A stretch of DNA of 64,000 bases from Drosophila persimilis (taxonomy: Eukaryota > Arthropoda > Insecta > Diptera > Drosophilidae). The DNA is taken from contig NW_020825410.1 of NCBI RefSeq assembly GCF_003286085.1, positions 247,001 through 311,000 of the forward strand, written 5' to 3'. Below the pieces are notes generated by a model. It saw only the letters and a list, made by a program, of their open reading frames with translations. It ran no database searches and was not told the origin of the DNA. Of this stretch, positions 34,851 to 46,003 are shown in pieces. Position numbers and translations under genes: made by a program. Position 1 is the stretch's first letter; every line of letters starts with the position of its first letter.

Positions 34851-35266
34851 TTTGGTGACCTCGACCTTGGTCATCCTTTCAAACTGTCTAACAAGCTACA
34901 GTGAAAGGATTCGATCTGGACATCAGATTGAAGCAGTCGACAGGAAATCTTCAATAAAAATTTGGCATCAGGCCATACACTTACGGTAGCATCTCCTACC
35001 AATAAGTAGCACTTTGGCAAATCTGACATATTCAGGTTATCAGCCAACAGAAAAACAGCTATAGAATTCGATTACCACCAAGGTAAACAATTTTTGTTGT
35101 TACGTGCGTTCCATAAATTGGAAACAGCACAAATCCCTCCATCCAACACATCACCTGTACTATTACCTTTCTGACCAACAACGGTTGCGATTCGGAGCGT
35201 ATCCAGCTGCAAAGGAAATAAAACACTCCCAACGGGTCAAAAAGTAATAAGTACAAACAGATAGAA
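34851..35266 (+). other. BEL-2 primer site and leader, unit A
   Basis: TGGTGACCTCGACCTTGG at 34853 (CCCCG in unit B) follows the LTR by two bases, as a primer binding site would. The leader runs to AAACAGATAGAA. The expected gag ATG is replaced by inverted sequence. Confidence 0.7.
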
Positions 35267-37255
35267 CTGCGTGGGCTGCGTGGGCGTAAGGCCGATCGGC
35301 GGCTTCTCTGCCGCTTCGTTCTCTTTCATCTGTGTATAGCCGTTCTCTTCTTTGCGTTCTCTTTTCGCTGCGTGGCCGTCGTGTGCGTCTCTCTTTCGTG
35401 TGTGTATAGCCGTTCTCTTCGTTGCGTTCTCTTACTAATAAAAAAAACCTCACTGTTTTGGTTTTCTTAGCCTATTTCTTATTTTAATTAAGGAACTGAG
35501 GATTCATTTGTTTGTCTTGGTAATAATAATAATACTAGTAATATAATGAGATAATGAGATAAGATAACAGGAGATAATAATGAAATTAGGTAACAACCGT
35601 CGGGGCGGTCCCTTCAAGGGATGATGTCGTGATCTCTATTGTGGAGGCTTATGCCTTCACACCGTTCTCCGTTTTTGAGCATCCAGAAGTCGTTCGGCAG
35701 CAGTGCGAAGTGTTTTTGCCTCAGTGTCGTCGGGGCATGTGGATATGGAGTTTTCTTGGCTATCAAAGCTTACTGCAGGGCAGATACTGCTTATTGTAGC
35801 AGTTGCCATGGTGTAGGTGGTGTTGTTGGTGGCACTAGTGAATGTTACTGTTGTTCTGGTTTCTGTGCATGTAGAGCGTTCAGCCTCTGAACGGTACTCA
35901 GAACGAACCTCAGAAGGTAATTTGCCTGATATTAGAAGCATTCTCTCATGATCAGACCGCTTATTTCTAAGCCGAGAGTCAGATGAACTATTCGCATTCA
36001 TTATACCGTAGCTGATAAGCGAAGTTTTTATTGCCCCTCTTGTGCGGCTGTGCGCAGACTGAGGGGAATGTCTTGCCCGAAGGGCAGTGAATACAGTTGT
36101 AAAAACGATCACAAATGTGTTTTTATACCCGATACTCAAAATGAGTATTGGGGTATATTAGATTTGTGGTAAAAGTGGATGTGTGTAACGTCCAGAAGGA
36201 ATCGTTTCCGACCCCATAAAGTATATATATTCTTGATCAGCATCAATAGCCGAGTCGATTGAGCCATGTCTGTCTGTCCGTCTGTCCGTCCGTCCGTCTG
36301 TCCGTCTGTCCGTCCCCTTGGTATCCACACTCCTAATATATCAGACCGAGACGAGTTTGTTTCAAAATTTCGCCACACCCCCTTCCGCCCCCGCAAAGGA
36401 TGCAAATCTGGGGATATTCACAAATCTCAATGACTATTAACGCTAGAGTAACCATATTTAGTATCCGCACTCCTGTTAGATCTCACTATAAAACGTGTAT
36501 CTCAAAATTTCGCCCCACCCCCTTCCGCCCACACAAAGGACGAAAATCTGTTGCATCCACAATATTGCAGATTCGAGAAAACTAAAAACGCAGAATCATA
36601 GATAACGACCATATCTATCAGATTGCTGAATCTGGATCAGATCAGATAATTTTTGTAGCCAAAAGGAACAAATCAATTTGCAGTGGCTACGCAGCGCGTG
36701 ACATCACGCTCAGACTGATTTTCTGTCTCTCTCGCACGCACTCTTTGTCGTGTCGTTTAATATTAGCGGCGTCTGCCGGAGGAAAGCCATACTGACTTAG
36801 TATCGGGTATAACTGTAGAGTTGCGGTGTCCGCAGCAACTCACAACGTTCCCCCTCGTTTGTTTTTGTCCAATTGCCGACACCGCACGAAGCAGCACCCG
36901 AATTTATGATGTATGCTATTTTTAGCACACAAGAGAATGCTCCGTTAAAGCAGAATAAAGAAAACAACTTTGCACAAGCGCGACACAACCGATCTCTATG
37001 AAAGTTGATTCGAGACTCATTCCCAATGATTGCTCATACAAGGCCTTATTTGTTACATCCAGTTTGTTTCTGATAATGGCAATCAATATCGGATCCCATG
37101 TAGATATATTGATGCCCAATCCCTTTAGTGATGCAAGGGATTCTATGGTTGTTATATACAACTCTTTTAATGACTTGGGATCGTCATTAATTGTTTGGTG
37201 ATTGAGGAAGCGGTTCAGTACCGTGTTCGAAACATCTCTGGGATTGTTGTATGTT
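35267..37255 (-). repeat. Inverted segment (Osvaldo-like LTR, Jockey 5' end, BEL-2 gag)
   Basis: The reverse complement of about 38033-39290. In left-to-right order it holds the Osvaldo-like LTR start (35276-35661), Jockey ORF1 N-terminus and 5' UTR (35662-36120 and 36870-37021) and a BEL-2 gag piece (37022-37255). A Helitron piece interrupts it at 36121-36869. The leader motif ending AAACAGATAGAA flanks both sides. Unit B (43656 onward) lacks it, so it arose in unit A. Confidence 0.85.
36121..36869 (+). mobile_element. Helitron-related piece inside the inverted segment
   Basis: It is opposite in orientation to 1-276 and 28794-29712. At its left is a hairpin (ATACCC-ATACTC paired with GAGTAT-GGGTAT, 36125-36157), then a GTCCGTC tract, the GGGGCGGAAG-type repeats in reverse, and the Rep-proximal sequence ending CCCCCTCGTTT. 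The host AAAAACAAAAAACAC is intact at 38417, so the insertion point is exact, inside a T-run. Strand is given as the inferred Rep reading direction. Confidence 0.7.
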
Positions 37256-37288
37256 GACGCATAGCGTCATTGCCCATTGCCATTGTAG

Positions 37289-38267
37289 CGTATCCAGCTG
37301 CAAAGCAAATAAAACACTCCCAACGGGTCAAAAAGTAATAAGTACAAACAGATAGAATGGATACACATATGGAGGCAGAAGCTACCGCTACAATGGCAAT
37401 GGATGTGCAGCAAGAGATTGGTGAGGAAATATCGAGGTGCATTCGGAACTTTAAAAAAGATTCCCAAGAACGAAAGCAAACGGCTTCTTATTTTCAAGCC
37501 AAAATATCAGCACTCTAAAATGCGTGGAATCGCTTCAACAAAAACGACTCCAAACTTCGCGATACAGACAAAACGGATGAATACGTAAAATTCCGTGAAG
37601 ACTTACGTACAACATGTAAGCAACACATTACGATCTTTACCGAATGCATGGATAAGCTATCACAGACGTCTAGTGCTCGTGGGGAACGGTAAATCGTCTT
37701 TAAAGAAAAGCATGAGTATCCTCCAGTAGATCCCAAAGAAAGCGGTCTGATCCAGCAGCCCTCGAAGGATTACAGCAAACTGCTTTCACTATGTCGCCGA
37801 CAAAAGTCCATAGTAGAGTCCGTTAAACGCAATCTGGAACAACTTTCAGAGGCGGTAGGACGCACATCAAGTGATTTGATAAAATCACTATGGACTCAAG
37901 CGCAGGAAGTCCACTTCACAATTCATGAGGAATATGAGGACCCAGTGGAAGGACGATATGACATGGAATCCTACCTAACACTGGAAAGTAAGGTCCAAAG
38001 AGCATTGGCAAAATCAGCCAATACTAGTTGACGCATACAACAATCCCAGAGATGTTTCGAACACGGTACTGAACCGCTTCCTCAATCACCAAACAATTAA
38101 TGACGATCCCAAGTCATTAAAAGAGTTGTATATAACAACCATAGAATCCCTTGCATCACTAAAGGGATTGGGCATCAATATATCTACATGGGATCCGATA
38201 TTGATTGCCATTATCAGAAACAAACTGGATGTAACAAATAAGGCCTTGTATGAGCAATCATTGGGAA
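37289..38267 (+). pseudogene. BEL-2 leader end and gag, unit A (internally deleted)
   Basis: The leader resumes at GCGTATCCAGC and ATG 37357 opens Gag. The GAA codon after ISAL is TAA at 37516, and a CAA has become TAA near 37690. About 240 bp of gag are missing at 38022 (GCCA joined to ATACTAG). The gag is cut at CATTGGGA by the Jockey 5' end. Unit B carries the same lesions, so they predate the duplication. Copy 1 at 25913 instead has a frameshift at the same place. Confidence 0.85.
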
Positions 38268-38890
38268 TGAGTCTCGAATCAACTTTCATAGAGATCGGTT
38301 GTGTCGCGCTTGTGCAAAGTTGTTTTCTTTATTCTGCTTTAACGGAGCATTCTCTTGTGTGCTAAAAATAGCATACATCATAAATTCGGGTGCTGCTTCG
38401 TGCGGTGTCGGCAATTGGACAAAAACAAAAAACACATTTGTGATTGTTTTTACAACTGTATTCACTGCCCTTCGGGCAAGACATTCCCCTCAGTCTGCGC
38501 ACAGCCGCACAAGAGGGGCAATAAAAACTTCGCTTATCAGCTACGGTATAATGAATGCGAATAGTTCATCTGACTCTCGGCTTAGAAATAAGCGGTCTGA
38601 TCATGAGAGAATGCTTCTAATATCAGGCAAATTACCTTCTGAGGTTCGTTCTGAGTACCGTTCAGAGGCTGAACGCTCTACATGCACAGAAACCAGAACA
38701 ACAGTAACATTCACTAGTGCCACCAACAACACCACCTACACCATGGCAACTGCTACAATAAGCAGTATCTGCCCTGCAGTAAGCTTTGATAGCCAAGAAA
38801 ACTCCATATCCACATGCCCCGACGACACTGAGGCAAAAACACTTCGCACTGCTGCCGAACGACTTCTGGATGCTCAAAAACGGAGAACGG
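38268..38890 (+). mobile_element. Jockey-clade element 5' end, unit A
   Basis: It starts at the break with BEL-2 gag (ATGAGTCTCGAATCAAC) and runs through a 5' UTR of about 280 bp into ORF1. It is cut at ACGG by the Osvaldo-like LTR. The duplicate in unit B (45380-46003) continues beyond that element at 58108, which identifies the family. Confidence 0.78.
38551..38890 (+). pseudogene. Jockey-clade ORF1 N-terminus, unit A
   Basis: ATG 38551 opens MNANSSSDSRLRNKRSDHER, a Ser/Thr-rich start of 113 codons to LLDAQKRRT, where the LTR begins. The frame matches that of the continuation at 58108 once one ACGG is counted. No domain is recognisable in this part. Confidence 0.72.
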
Positions 38891-40367
38891 TGTGAAGGCA
38901 TAAGCCTCCACAATAGAGATCACGACATCATCCCTTGAAGGGACCGCCCCGACGGTTGTTACCTAATTTCATTATTATCTCCTGTTATCTTATCTCATTA
39001 TCTCATTATATTACTAGTATTATTATTATTACCAAGACAAACAAATGAATCCTCAGTTCCTTAATTAAAATAAGAAATAGGCTAAGAAAACCAAAACAGT
39101 GAGGTTTTTTTTATTAGTAAGAGAACGCAACGAAGAGAACGGCTATACACACACGAAAGAGAGACGCACACGACGGCCACGCAGCGAAAAGAGAACGCAA
39201 AGAAGAGAACGGCTATACACAGATGAAAGAGAGCGAAGCGGCAGAGAAGCCGCCGATCGGCCTTACGCCCACGCAGCCGAGGAAAGAGCCGACGGCGAAG
39301 CAGAGAATACACAGACGCAGCCGATCGCCCTCGCCGCCGAGGCCGACAGCCGAAGCTGCGCAGCCACGAAGCGGCAGAGAAGCTGAAAAAGACAAAGCAG
39401 AGGCCTGGCACGGTCCAGCGCGGGCCAGGCTCAGGAGTGATCTCCGAGGGCTGAGCAAGACCGGTTGTGTGTCGGAAGCCAAAAATGTGAAAATAAGCCG
39501 CGACCGCGCCGTGTAAAAAAACAAGCTGTGACCACGCGGTGTACAAGACAAGCCGAAGTGACGAGGACCCGCCGCGGGATACCAGGACCCCAAAGGAGGG
39601 AAACAAGGCTCACGTATGTGAGCTCTGGGGGGGGAGCAGATCGGTGCAGTAGGCAGGTATAGACAGAACATTCCCGCAGTTGTTTTATATATCCATGCCC
39701 ACATGTTGTTTAATATAAGTTTTTTTTGGCTTTTATTTCCCCGCTGCAGGCGCGAGAGTTTCAGTAGGGAAATGATCCGAAAACAATAAAGACACCAACA
39801 TCAACCCACCTGTCTCAGAACATTCGCCCGTAGGAGTCACTCACTCCCCCCTCCCCCTCTCTTCCCTTTTCCCGGGAGGCCCAGCGAAGTGGATGTGAGT
39901 CGTGGATCATGCGGCATTCACCAAGCTGGGTTTTTCCTCTCCTGTACCTTTTCCCCCTGGGGACCCGGCGATGCTGGATGTGAGTCGTGGATTCACGCGG
40001 CATTCGCAAAGCTGGGTTCCCTCTCCTACACCCTCGCCCTGGGGACCTGGCGACGCAGATGTGAGTCGTGGATCATGCGGCATCTGCTAAGCTGGGCTCC
40101 CCTCTCCCATACCCTTCCGATCCCTGATCCAAACCTCTTCTCCCGCCACACATGACCCCCAACGCACGTCTCTGCAGATCCCAAGCACGGCTTCACCCAC
40201 GCCTCGTGGCCGGGCCAGGCCCGACCGTCACACGATCCACCCCACGGGCGCGCTTTCGCCACGAGCGGCTCTCCCCTTAGGTCCTCACACAACAAATTTT
40301 GCTGTGGGGAAGGACCGGGCCCTGGACAGACTGAGAAGCTGTACCTCGGCCTGAGAACTTCCTTACA
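38891..40367 (+). repeat. Osvaldo-like LTR, unit A, first
   Basis: 1477 bp from TGTGAAGGCATAAGCC to CTTCCTTACA. It contains an indel-prone stretch of GAGAACGGCTATACACA copies (39119-39235), an AATAAAGAC signal near 39786, and three imperfect tandem units of about 75-80 bp built on GTGAGTCGTGGAT (39895-40115). Confidence 0.88.
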
Positions 40368-40976
40368 GATGGCGCCCGAGCAGGGACCCACGAGGGGAGA
40401 GTCGGTGAGCATAGGGAACAAGTGAAAAAGTGAAAAGGGAACCAAGCAGCAGCCCACAATTAAAAGGCAAGACCCACAAAAGCAAAACAGCAAACGAAGC
40501 TTAGGACCCACGGATCAGGAAAAGTAGCAGGAGAAAGGAAAGGAAAACTTCAAATCAGTGATTAGCAGCCCCCAAAATCAGAGTCCCGGCGAATAGCCAG
40601 CACCAATCTTTGATCCCTCGACTTATGTACAGCTGAGGCTGGTTTCTCTAATACCCCCCTAGCAACAGCCGACGGCACGTGTCCCAGACGCGCCGGCGAA
40701 AACCACGCGGAAAACCACGCAGCCAGCCACCTACGAGGCAGAAAGAGACGGGGAGAGACGCGGAAAACCACGCGGCCAGCCACCTACGCGACAGAAAGAG
40801 ACGGGGAGAGACGCCGAAGACACAGCACCGCGTGCCGGGAGAAAATGGCCGCGGACGGCGCCTAAAACTTTGGCAGGCGACGGCGACAAAGCGGCACCAG
40901 CGACAGACCAGCGGCAGAGCAACAAAGCAGCAGCGACAGAGCAACGAGGCAGCGGCAGAGCGGAGAAGCAGCAGCG
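40368..40976 (+). other. Osvaldo-like primer site and partial leader, unit A
   Basis: The primer site TGGCGCCCGAGCAGGGAC at 40370-40387 is followed by leader sequence. This breaks off inside the 41-bp repeat array, where it jumps into another LTR at TACACACACGAAAGAG. No gene. Confidence 0.75.
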
Positions 40977-42284
40977 AATACACACACGAAAGAGAGACGC
41001 ACACGACGGCCACGCAGCGAAAAGAGAACGCAAAGAAGAGAACGGCTATACACAGATGAAAGAGAGCGAAGCGGCAGAGAAGCCGCCGATCGGCCTTACG
41101 CCCACGCAGCCGAGGAAAGAGCCGACGGCGAAGCAGAGAATACACAGACGCAGCCGATCGCCCACGCCGCCGAGGCCGACAGCCGAAGCTGCGCAGCCAC
41201 GAAGCGGCAGAGAAGCTGAAAAAGACAAAGCAGAGGCCTGGCACGGTCCAGCGCGGGCCAGGCTCAGGAGTGATCTCCGAGGGCTGAGCAAGACCGGTTG
41301 TGTGGCGGAAGCCAAAAATGTGAAAATAAGCCGCGACCGCGCCGTGTAAAAAAAAAGCTGTGACCACGCGGTGTACAAGACAAGCCGAAGTGACGAGGAC
41401 CCGCCGCGGGATACCAGGACCCCAAAGGAGGGAAACAAGGCTCACGTATGTGAGCTCTGGGGGGGAGCAGATCGGTGCAGTAGGCAGGTATAGACAGAAC
41501 ATTCCCGCAGTTGTTTTACATATCCATGCCCACATGTTGTTTAATATAAGTTTTTTTTGGCTTTTATTTCCCCGCTGCAGGCGCGGGAGTTTAAGTAGGG
41601 AAATGATCCGAAAACAATAAAGACACCAACCTCAACCCACCTGTCTCAGAACATTCGCCCGTAGGAGTCACTCACTTCCCCCTCCCCCTCTCTTCCCTTT
41701 TCCCGGGAGGCCCAGCGAAGTGGATGTGAGTCGTGGATCATGCGGCATTCACCAAGCTGGGTTTTTCCTCTCCTGTACCTTTTCCCCCTGGGGACCCGGC
41801 GATGCTGGATGTGAGTCGTGGATTCACGCGGCATTCGCAAAGCTGGGTTTTTCCTCTCCTGTACCTTTTCCCCCTGGGGACCCGGCGATGCTGGATGTGA
41901 GTCGTGGATTCACGCGGCATTCGCAAAGCTGGGTTCCCTCTCCTACACCCTCGCCCTGGGGACCTGGCGACGCAGATGTGAGTCGTGGATCATGCGGTAT
42001 CTGCTAAGCTGGGCTCCCCTCTCCCATACCCTTCCGATCCCTGATCCAAACCTCTTCTCCCGCCACACATGACCCCCAACGCACGTCTCTGCAGCTCCCA
42101 AGCACGGCTTCACCCACGCCTCGTGGCCGGGCCAGGCCCGACCGTCACACGATCCACCCCACGGGCGCGCTTTCGCCACGAGCGGCTCTCCCCTTAGGTC
42201 CTCACACAACAAATTTTGCTGTGGGGAAGGACCGGGCCCTGGACAGACTGAGAAGCTGTACCTCGGCCTGAGAACTTCCTTACA
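40977..42284 (+). repeat. Osvaldo-like LTR, unit A, second, 5'-truncated
   Basis: It lacks the first 255 or so bases. Its GTGAGTCGTGGAT array has four units where other LTRs have three (an extra copy of about 78 bp at 41815-41890). It ends TTACA before another primer site. Confidence 0.85.
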
Positions 42285-43655
42285 GATGGCGCCCGAGCAG
42301 GGACCCACGAGGGGAGAGTCGGTGAGCATAGGGAACAAGTGAAAAAGTGAAAAGGGAACCAAGCAGCAGCCCACAATTAAAAGGCAAGACCCACAAAAGC
42401 AAAACAGCAAACGATGCTTAGGACCCACGGATCAGGAAAAGTAGCAGGAGAAAGGAAAGGAAAACTTCAAATCAGTGACTAGCACCCCCCAAAATCAGAG
42501 TCCCGGCGAATAGCCAGCACCAATCTTTGATCCCTCGACTTATGTACAGCTGAGGCTGGCTTCTCTAATACCCCCCTAGCAGCAGCCGCCGGCACGTGTC
42601 CCAGACGCGCCGGCGAAAACCACGCGGAAAACCACGCAGCCAGCCACCTACGAGGCAGAAAGAGACGGGGAGAGACGCGGAAAACCACTCGGCCAGCCAC
42701 CTACGCGACAGAAAGAGACGGGGAGAGACGCCGAAGACACAGCACCGCGTGCCGGAAGAAAATGGCCGCGGACGGCGCCTAAAACTTTGGCACGCGACGG
42801 CGACAAAGCGGCACCAGCGACAGACCAGCGGCAGAGCAACAAAGCAGCAGCGACAGAGCAACGAGGCAGCGGCAGAGCGGAGAAGCAGCAGCGACAGAGC
42901 AACGAGGCAGCGGCAGAGCGGAGAAGCAGCAGCGACAGAGCAACGAGGCAGCGGCAGAGCAGAGAAGCAGCAGCGACAGAGCAGCGAGGCAGCGGCAGAG
43001 CAGAGAAGCAGTAGCGACAGAGCAGCGAGGCAGCGGCAGAGCAGAGAAGCAGCAGCGACAGAGCAGCGAGGCAGCGGCAGAGCGGAAGAGCAGCAGCGAC
43101 AGAGCAGCGAGGCAGTGACAGAGCAGCGAGACAGTGACAGAGCAGCCAGGCAGTGACAGAGCAGCGAGAGAGTGACCGAGCAGCCAAGCAGCGAAGCAGC
43201 GGTAGAACAACGGAGCAGCGAGGGACAGCCGGCGAACGCAGAGGAGCAGCTACATGGCAGAGGAGCCCTCGGCCACAAAGCCATGGCCGCGGCCAATATA
43301 AGGCGGAGCAGGAACACCGGTCGGGGCAGTTGTTACCGGGCAGTCAGGCAGTTGTTACCGGGCAGTCAAGCAGTTGTTACCGGGCAGTCAAGCAGTTGTT
43401 ACCGGGCAGTCAGGCAGTTGTTACCGGGCAGTCAGGCAGTTGTTACCGGGCAGTCAGACAGTTACCACCGAGCAGTCAGACAGAACCTTTCCCTGTACCG
43501 CGCCACGTATCCTTCGACAGGATCATCCAACCCAGTGCTGTGTATCCTAGTACAGGATCACCGATCTAGTACCGTGCCGCGTGTCCGTCGAACAGGATCC
43601 CTCACCCCAGTGCCGTGTATCCTAGTATAGGATCACCGATCCAGTACCGTGCCGC
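42285..43655 (+). repeat. Osvaldo-like leader with satellite-like arrays, unit A second
   Basis: The primer site at 42287 is followed by non-coding leader with three tandem arrays: a 41-bp CAGCAGCGACAGAGC-type unit (about 42834-43150), a 22-bp GCAGTTGTTACCGGGCAGTC unit (six copies, 43326-43455), and a longer GTGCCGTGTATCCTAGTA unit (43500-43650). It breaks at GTGCCGCAC into BEL-2 LTR sequence, the junction of the head-to-tail duplication. Long open frames on both strands here come from the repeats. Confidence 0.85.
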
Positions 43656-44097
43656 ACTTGTAAACTCGAACCCACCAAAAGGGATCAATCAATAAACTAT
43701 CTACTTTATTGCTGCCAAGTACCTAAGTAAATGCACTGAAATATAACCCCCGCACAGAGTAAGTGTACCCAATCTAAAAATACACTCACAAGGCGCCTGT
43801 GCGTTCCTTCCCATAGAATAAGAGTACCACTGCTAGCTATATAAGAAGATGCATTTGTTCAATAAAAATCAGTATCAGAAACAGTACCATAGCTGCCTGT
43901 CACTCATCTTCCATCGCAATCATCACAGGCTGTCGCTGTGTCTTCAGATCCTCCCTTGCGCACCGTAGGATACCCACTCCGCAGTCCAACTGGTTCAAGT
44001 TCTAGTTGAGACGACCAAACTGTAGACGGTTTATGTACCGTATGCAACCCAGCTTCCTGCACACACACACACACAGACACATTAACATTTGGTGACC
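43656..44097 (+). repeat. BEL-2 LTR, unit B, 5'-truncated
   Basis: It matches unit A LTR from GCACTTGTAAACTCG onward and ends ATTAACA. The CA run here includes one CAGACAC change. Confidence 0.85.
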
Positions 44098-44469
44098 CCG
44101 ACCTTGGTCATCCTTTCAAACTGTCTAACAAGCTACAGTGAAAGGATTCGATCTGGACATCAGATTGAAGCAGTCGACAGGAAATCTTCAATAAAAATTT
44201 GGCATCAGGCCATACACTTACGGTAGCATCTCCTACCAATAAGTAGCACTTTGGCAAATCTGATTCTGAATTCGATTACCACCAAGGTAAACAATTTTTG
44301 TTGTTACGTGCGTTCCATAAATTGGAAACAGCACAAATCCCTCCATCCAACACATCACCTGTACTATTACCTTTCTGACCAACAACGGTTGCGATTCGGA
44401 GCGTATCCAGCTGCAAAGCAAATAAAACACTCCCAACGGGTCGAAAAGTAATAAGTACAAACAGATAGA
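44098..44469 (+). other. BEL-2 primer site and leader, unit B
   Basis: TGGTGACCCCGACCTTGG at 44100 is followed by leader with a 40-bp or so deletion near 44262 relative to unit A. Unlike unit A it runs straight into gag, without the inverted segment. Confidence 0.78.
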
Positions 44470-45379
44470 ATGGATACACATATGGAGGCAGAAGCTACCG
44501 CTACAATGGCAATGGATGTGCAGCAAGAGATTGGTGAGGAAATATCGAGGTGCATTCGGAACTTTAAAAAAGATTCCCAAGAACGAAAGCAAACGGCTTC
44601 TTATTTTCAAGCCAAAATATCAGCACTCTAAAATGCGTGGAATCGCTTCAACAAAAACGACTCCAAACTTCGCGATACAGACAAAACGGATGAATACGTA
44701 AAATTCCGTGAAGACTTACGTACAACATGTAAGCAACACATTACGATCTTTACCGAATGCATGGATAAGCTATCACAGACGTCTAGTGCTCGTGGGGAAC
44801 GGTAAATCGTCTTTAAAGAAAAGCATGAGTATCCTCCAGTAGATCCCAAAGAAAGCGGTCTGATCCAGCAGCCCTCGAAGGATTACAGCAAACTGCTTTC
44901 ACTATGTCGCCGACAAAAGTCCATAGTAGAGTCCGTTAAACGCAATCTGGAACAACTTTCAGAGGCGGAAGGACGCACATCAAGTGATTTGATAAAATCA
45001 CTATGGACTCAAGCGCAGGAAGTCCACTTCACAATTCATGAGGAATATGAGGACCCAGTGGAAGGACGATATGACATGGAATCCTACCTAACACTGGAAA
45101 GTAAGGTCCAAAGAGCATTGGCAAAATCAGCCAATACTAGTTGACGCATACAACAATCCCAGAGATGTTTCGAACACGGTACTGAACCGCTTCCTCAATC
45201 ACCAAACAATTAATGACGATCCCAAGTCATTAAAAGAGTTGTATATAACAACCATAGAATCCCTTGCATCACTAAAGGGATTGGGCATCAATATATATAC
45301 ATGGGATCCGATATTGATTGCCATTATCAGAAACAAACTGGATGTAACAAATAAGGCCTTGTATGAGCAATCATTGGGA
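44470..45379 (+). pseudogene. BEL-2 gag, unit B (nonsense and deleted)
   Basis: It shares with unit A the GAA to TAA change (near 44629), the CAA to TAA (near 44803) and the 240-bp gag deletion (near 45135). It differs by a few substitutions, for example TCT to TAT near 45297. It ends at the same Jockey junction. Confidence 0.87.
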
Positions 45380-46003
45380 ATGAGTCTCGAATCAACTTTC
45401 ATAGAGATCGGTTGTGTCGCGCTTGTGCAAAGTTGTTTTCTTTATTCTGCTTTAACGGAGCATTCTCTTGTGTGCTAAAAATAGCACACATCATAAATTC
45501 GGGTGCTGCTTCGTGCGGTGTCGGCAATTGGACAAAAACAAAAAACACATTTGTGATTGTTTTTACAACTGTATTCACTGCCCTTCGGGCAAGACATTCC
45601 CCTCAGTCTGCGCACAGCCGCACAAGAGGGGCAATAAAAACTTCGCTTATCAGCTACGGTATAATGAATGCGAATAGTTCATCTGACTCTCGGCTTAGAA
45701 ATAAGCGGTCTGATCATGAGAGAATGCTTCTAATATCAGGAAAATTACCTTCTGAGGTTCGTTCTGAGTACCGTTCAGAGGCTGAACGCTCTACATGCAC
45801 AGAAACCACAACAACAGTAACATTCACTAGTGCCACCAACAACACCACCTACACCATGGCAACTGCTACAATAAGCAGTATCTGCCCTGCACTAAGCTTT
45901 GATAGCCAAGAAAACTCCATATCCACATGCCCCGACGACACTGAGGCAAAAACACTTCGCACTGCTGCCGAACGACTTCTGGATGCTCAAAAACGGAGAA
46001 CGG
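45380..46003 (+). pseudogene. Jockey-clade 5' UTR and ORF1 N-terminus, unit B
   Basis: 5' UTR followed by ATG 45664. The frame runs 113 codons to the ACGG at 46000-46003, where the Osvaldo-like element enters, and continues in the same frame at 58108. The family is set by the zinc knuckles downstream. Confidence 0.78.
46000..46003. repeat. Target-site duplication ACGG, left
   Basis: It matches 58108-58111 after the 3' LTR. Removing the element and one ACGG restores one reading frame of the Jockey ORF1, independent support that this is the true insertion site. Gypsy-type integrases usually make 4-6 bp duplications. Confidence 0.85.

Noticed and set aside
42565..43317. 250-codon minus-strand frame rich in Leu, Ser and Cys (also 47742-48494)
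   Set aside because: It is the antisense of the 41-bp repeat array. The periodic composition, not coding, keeps it open.
43326..43455. Possible CRISPR-like array of 22-bp repeats
   Set aside because: Units are contiguous with no unique spacers, in a eukaryotic retrotransposon leader.
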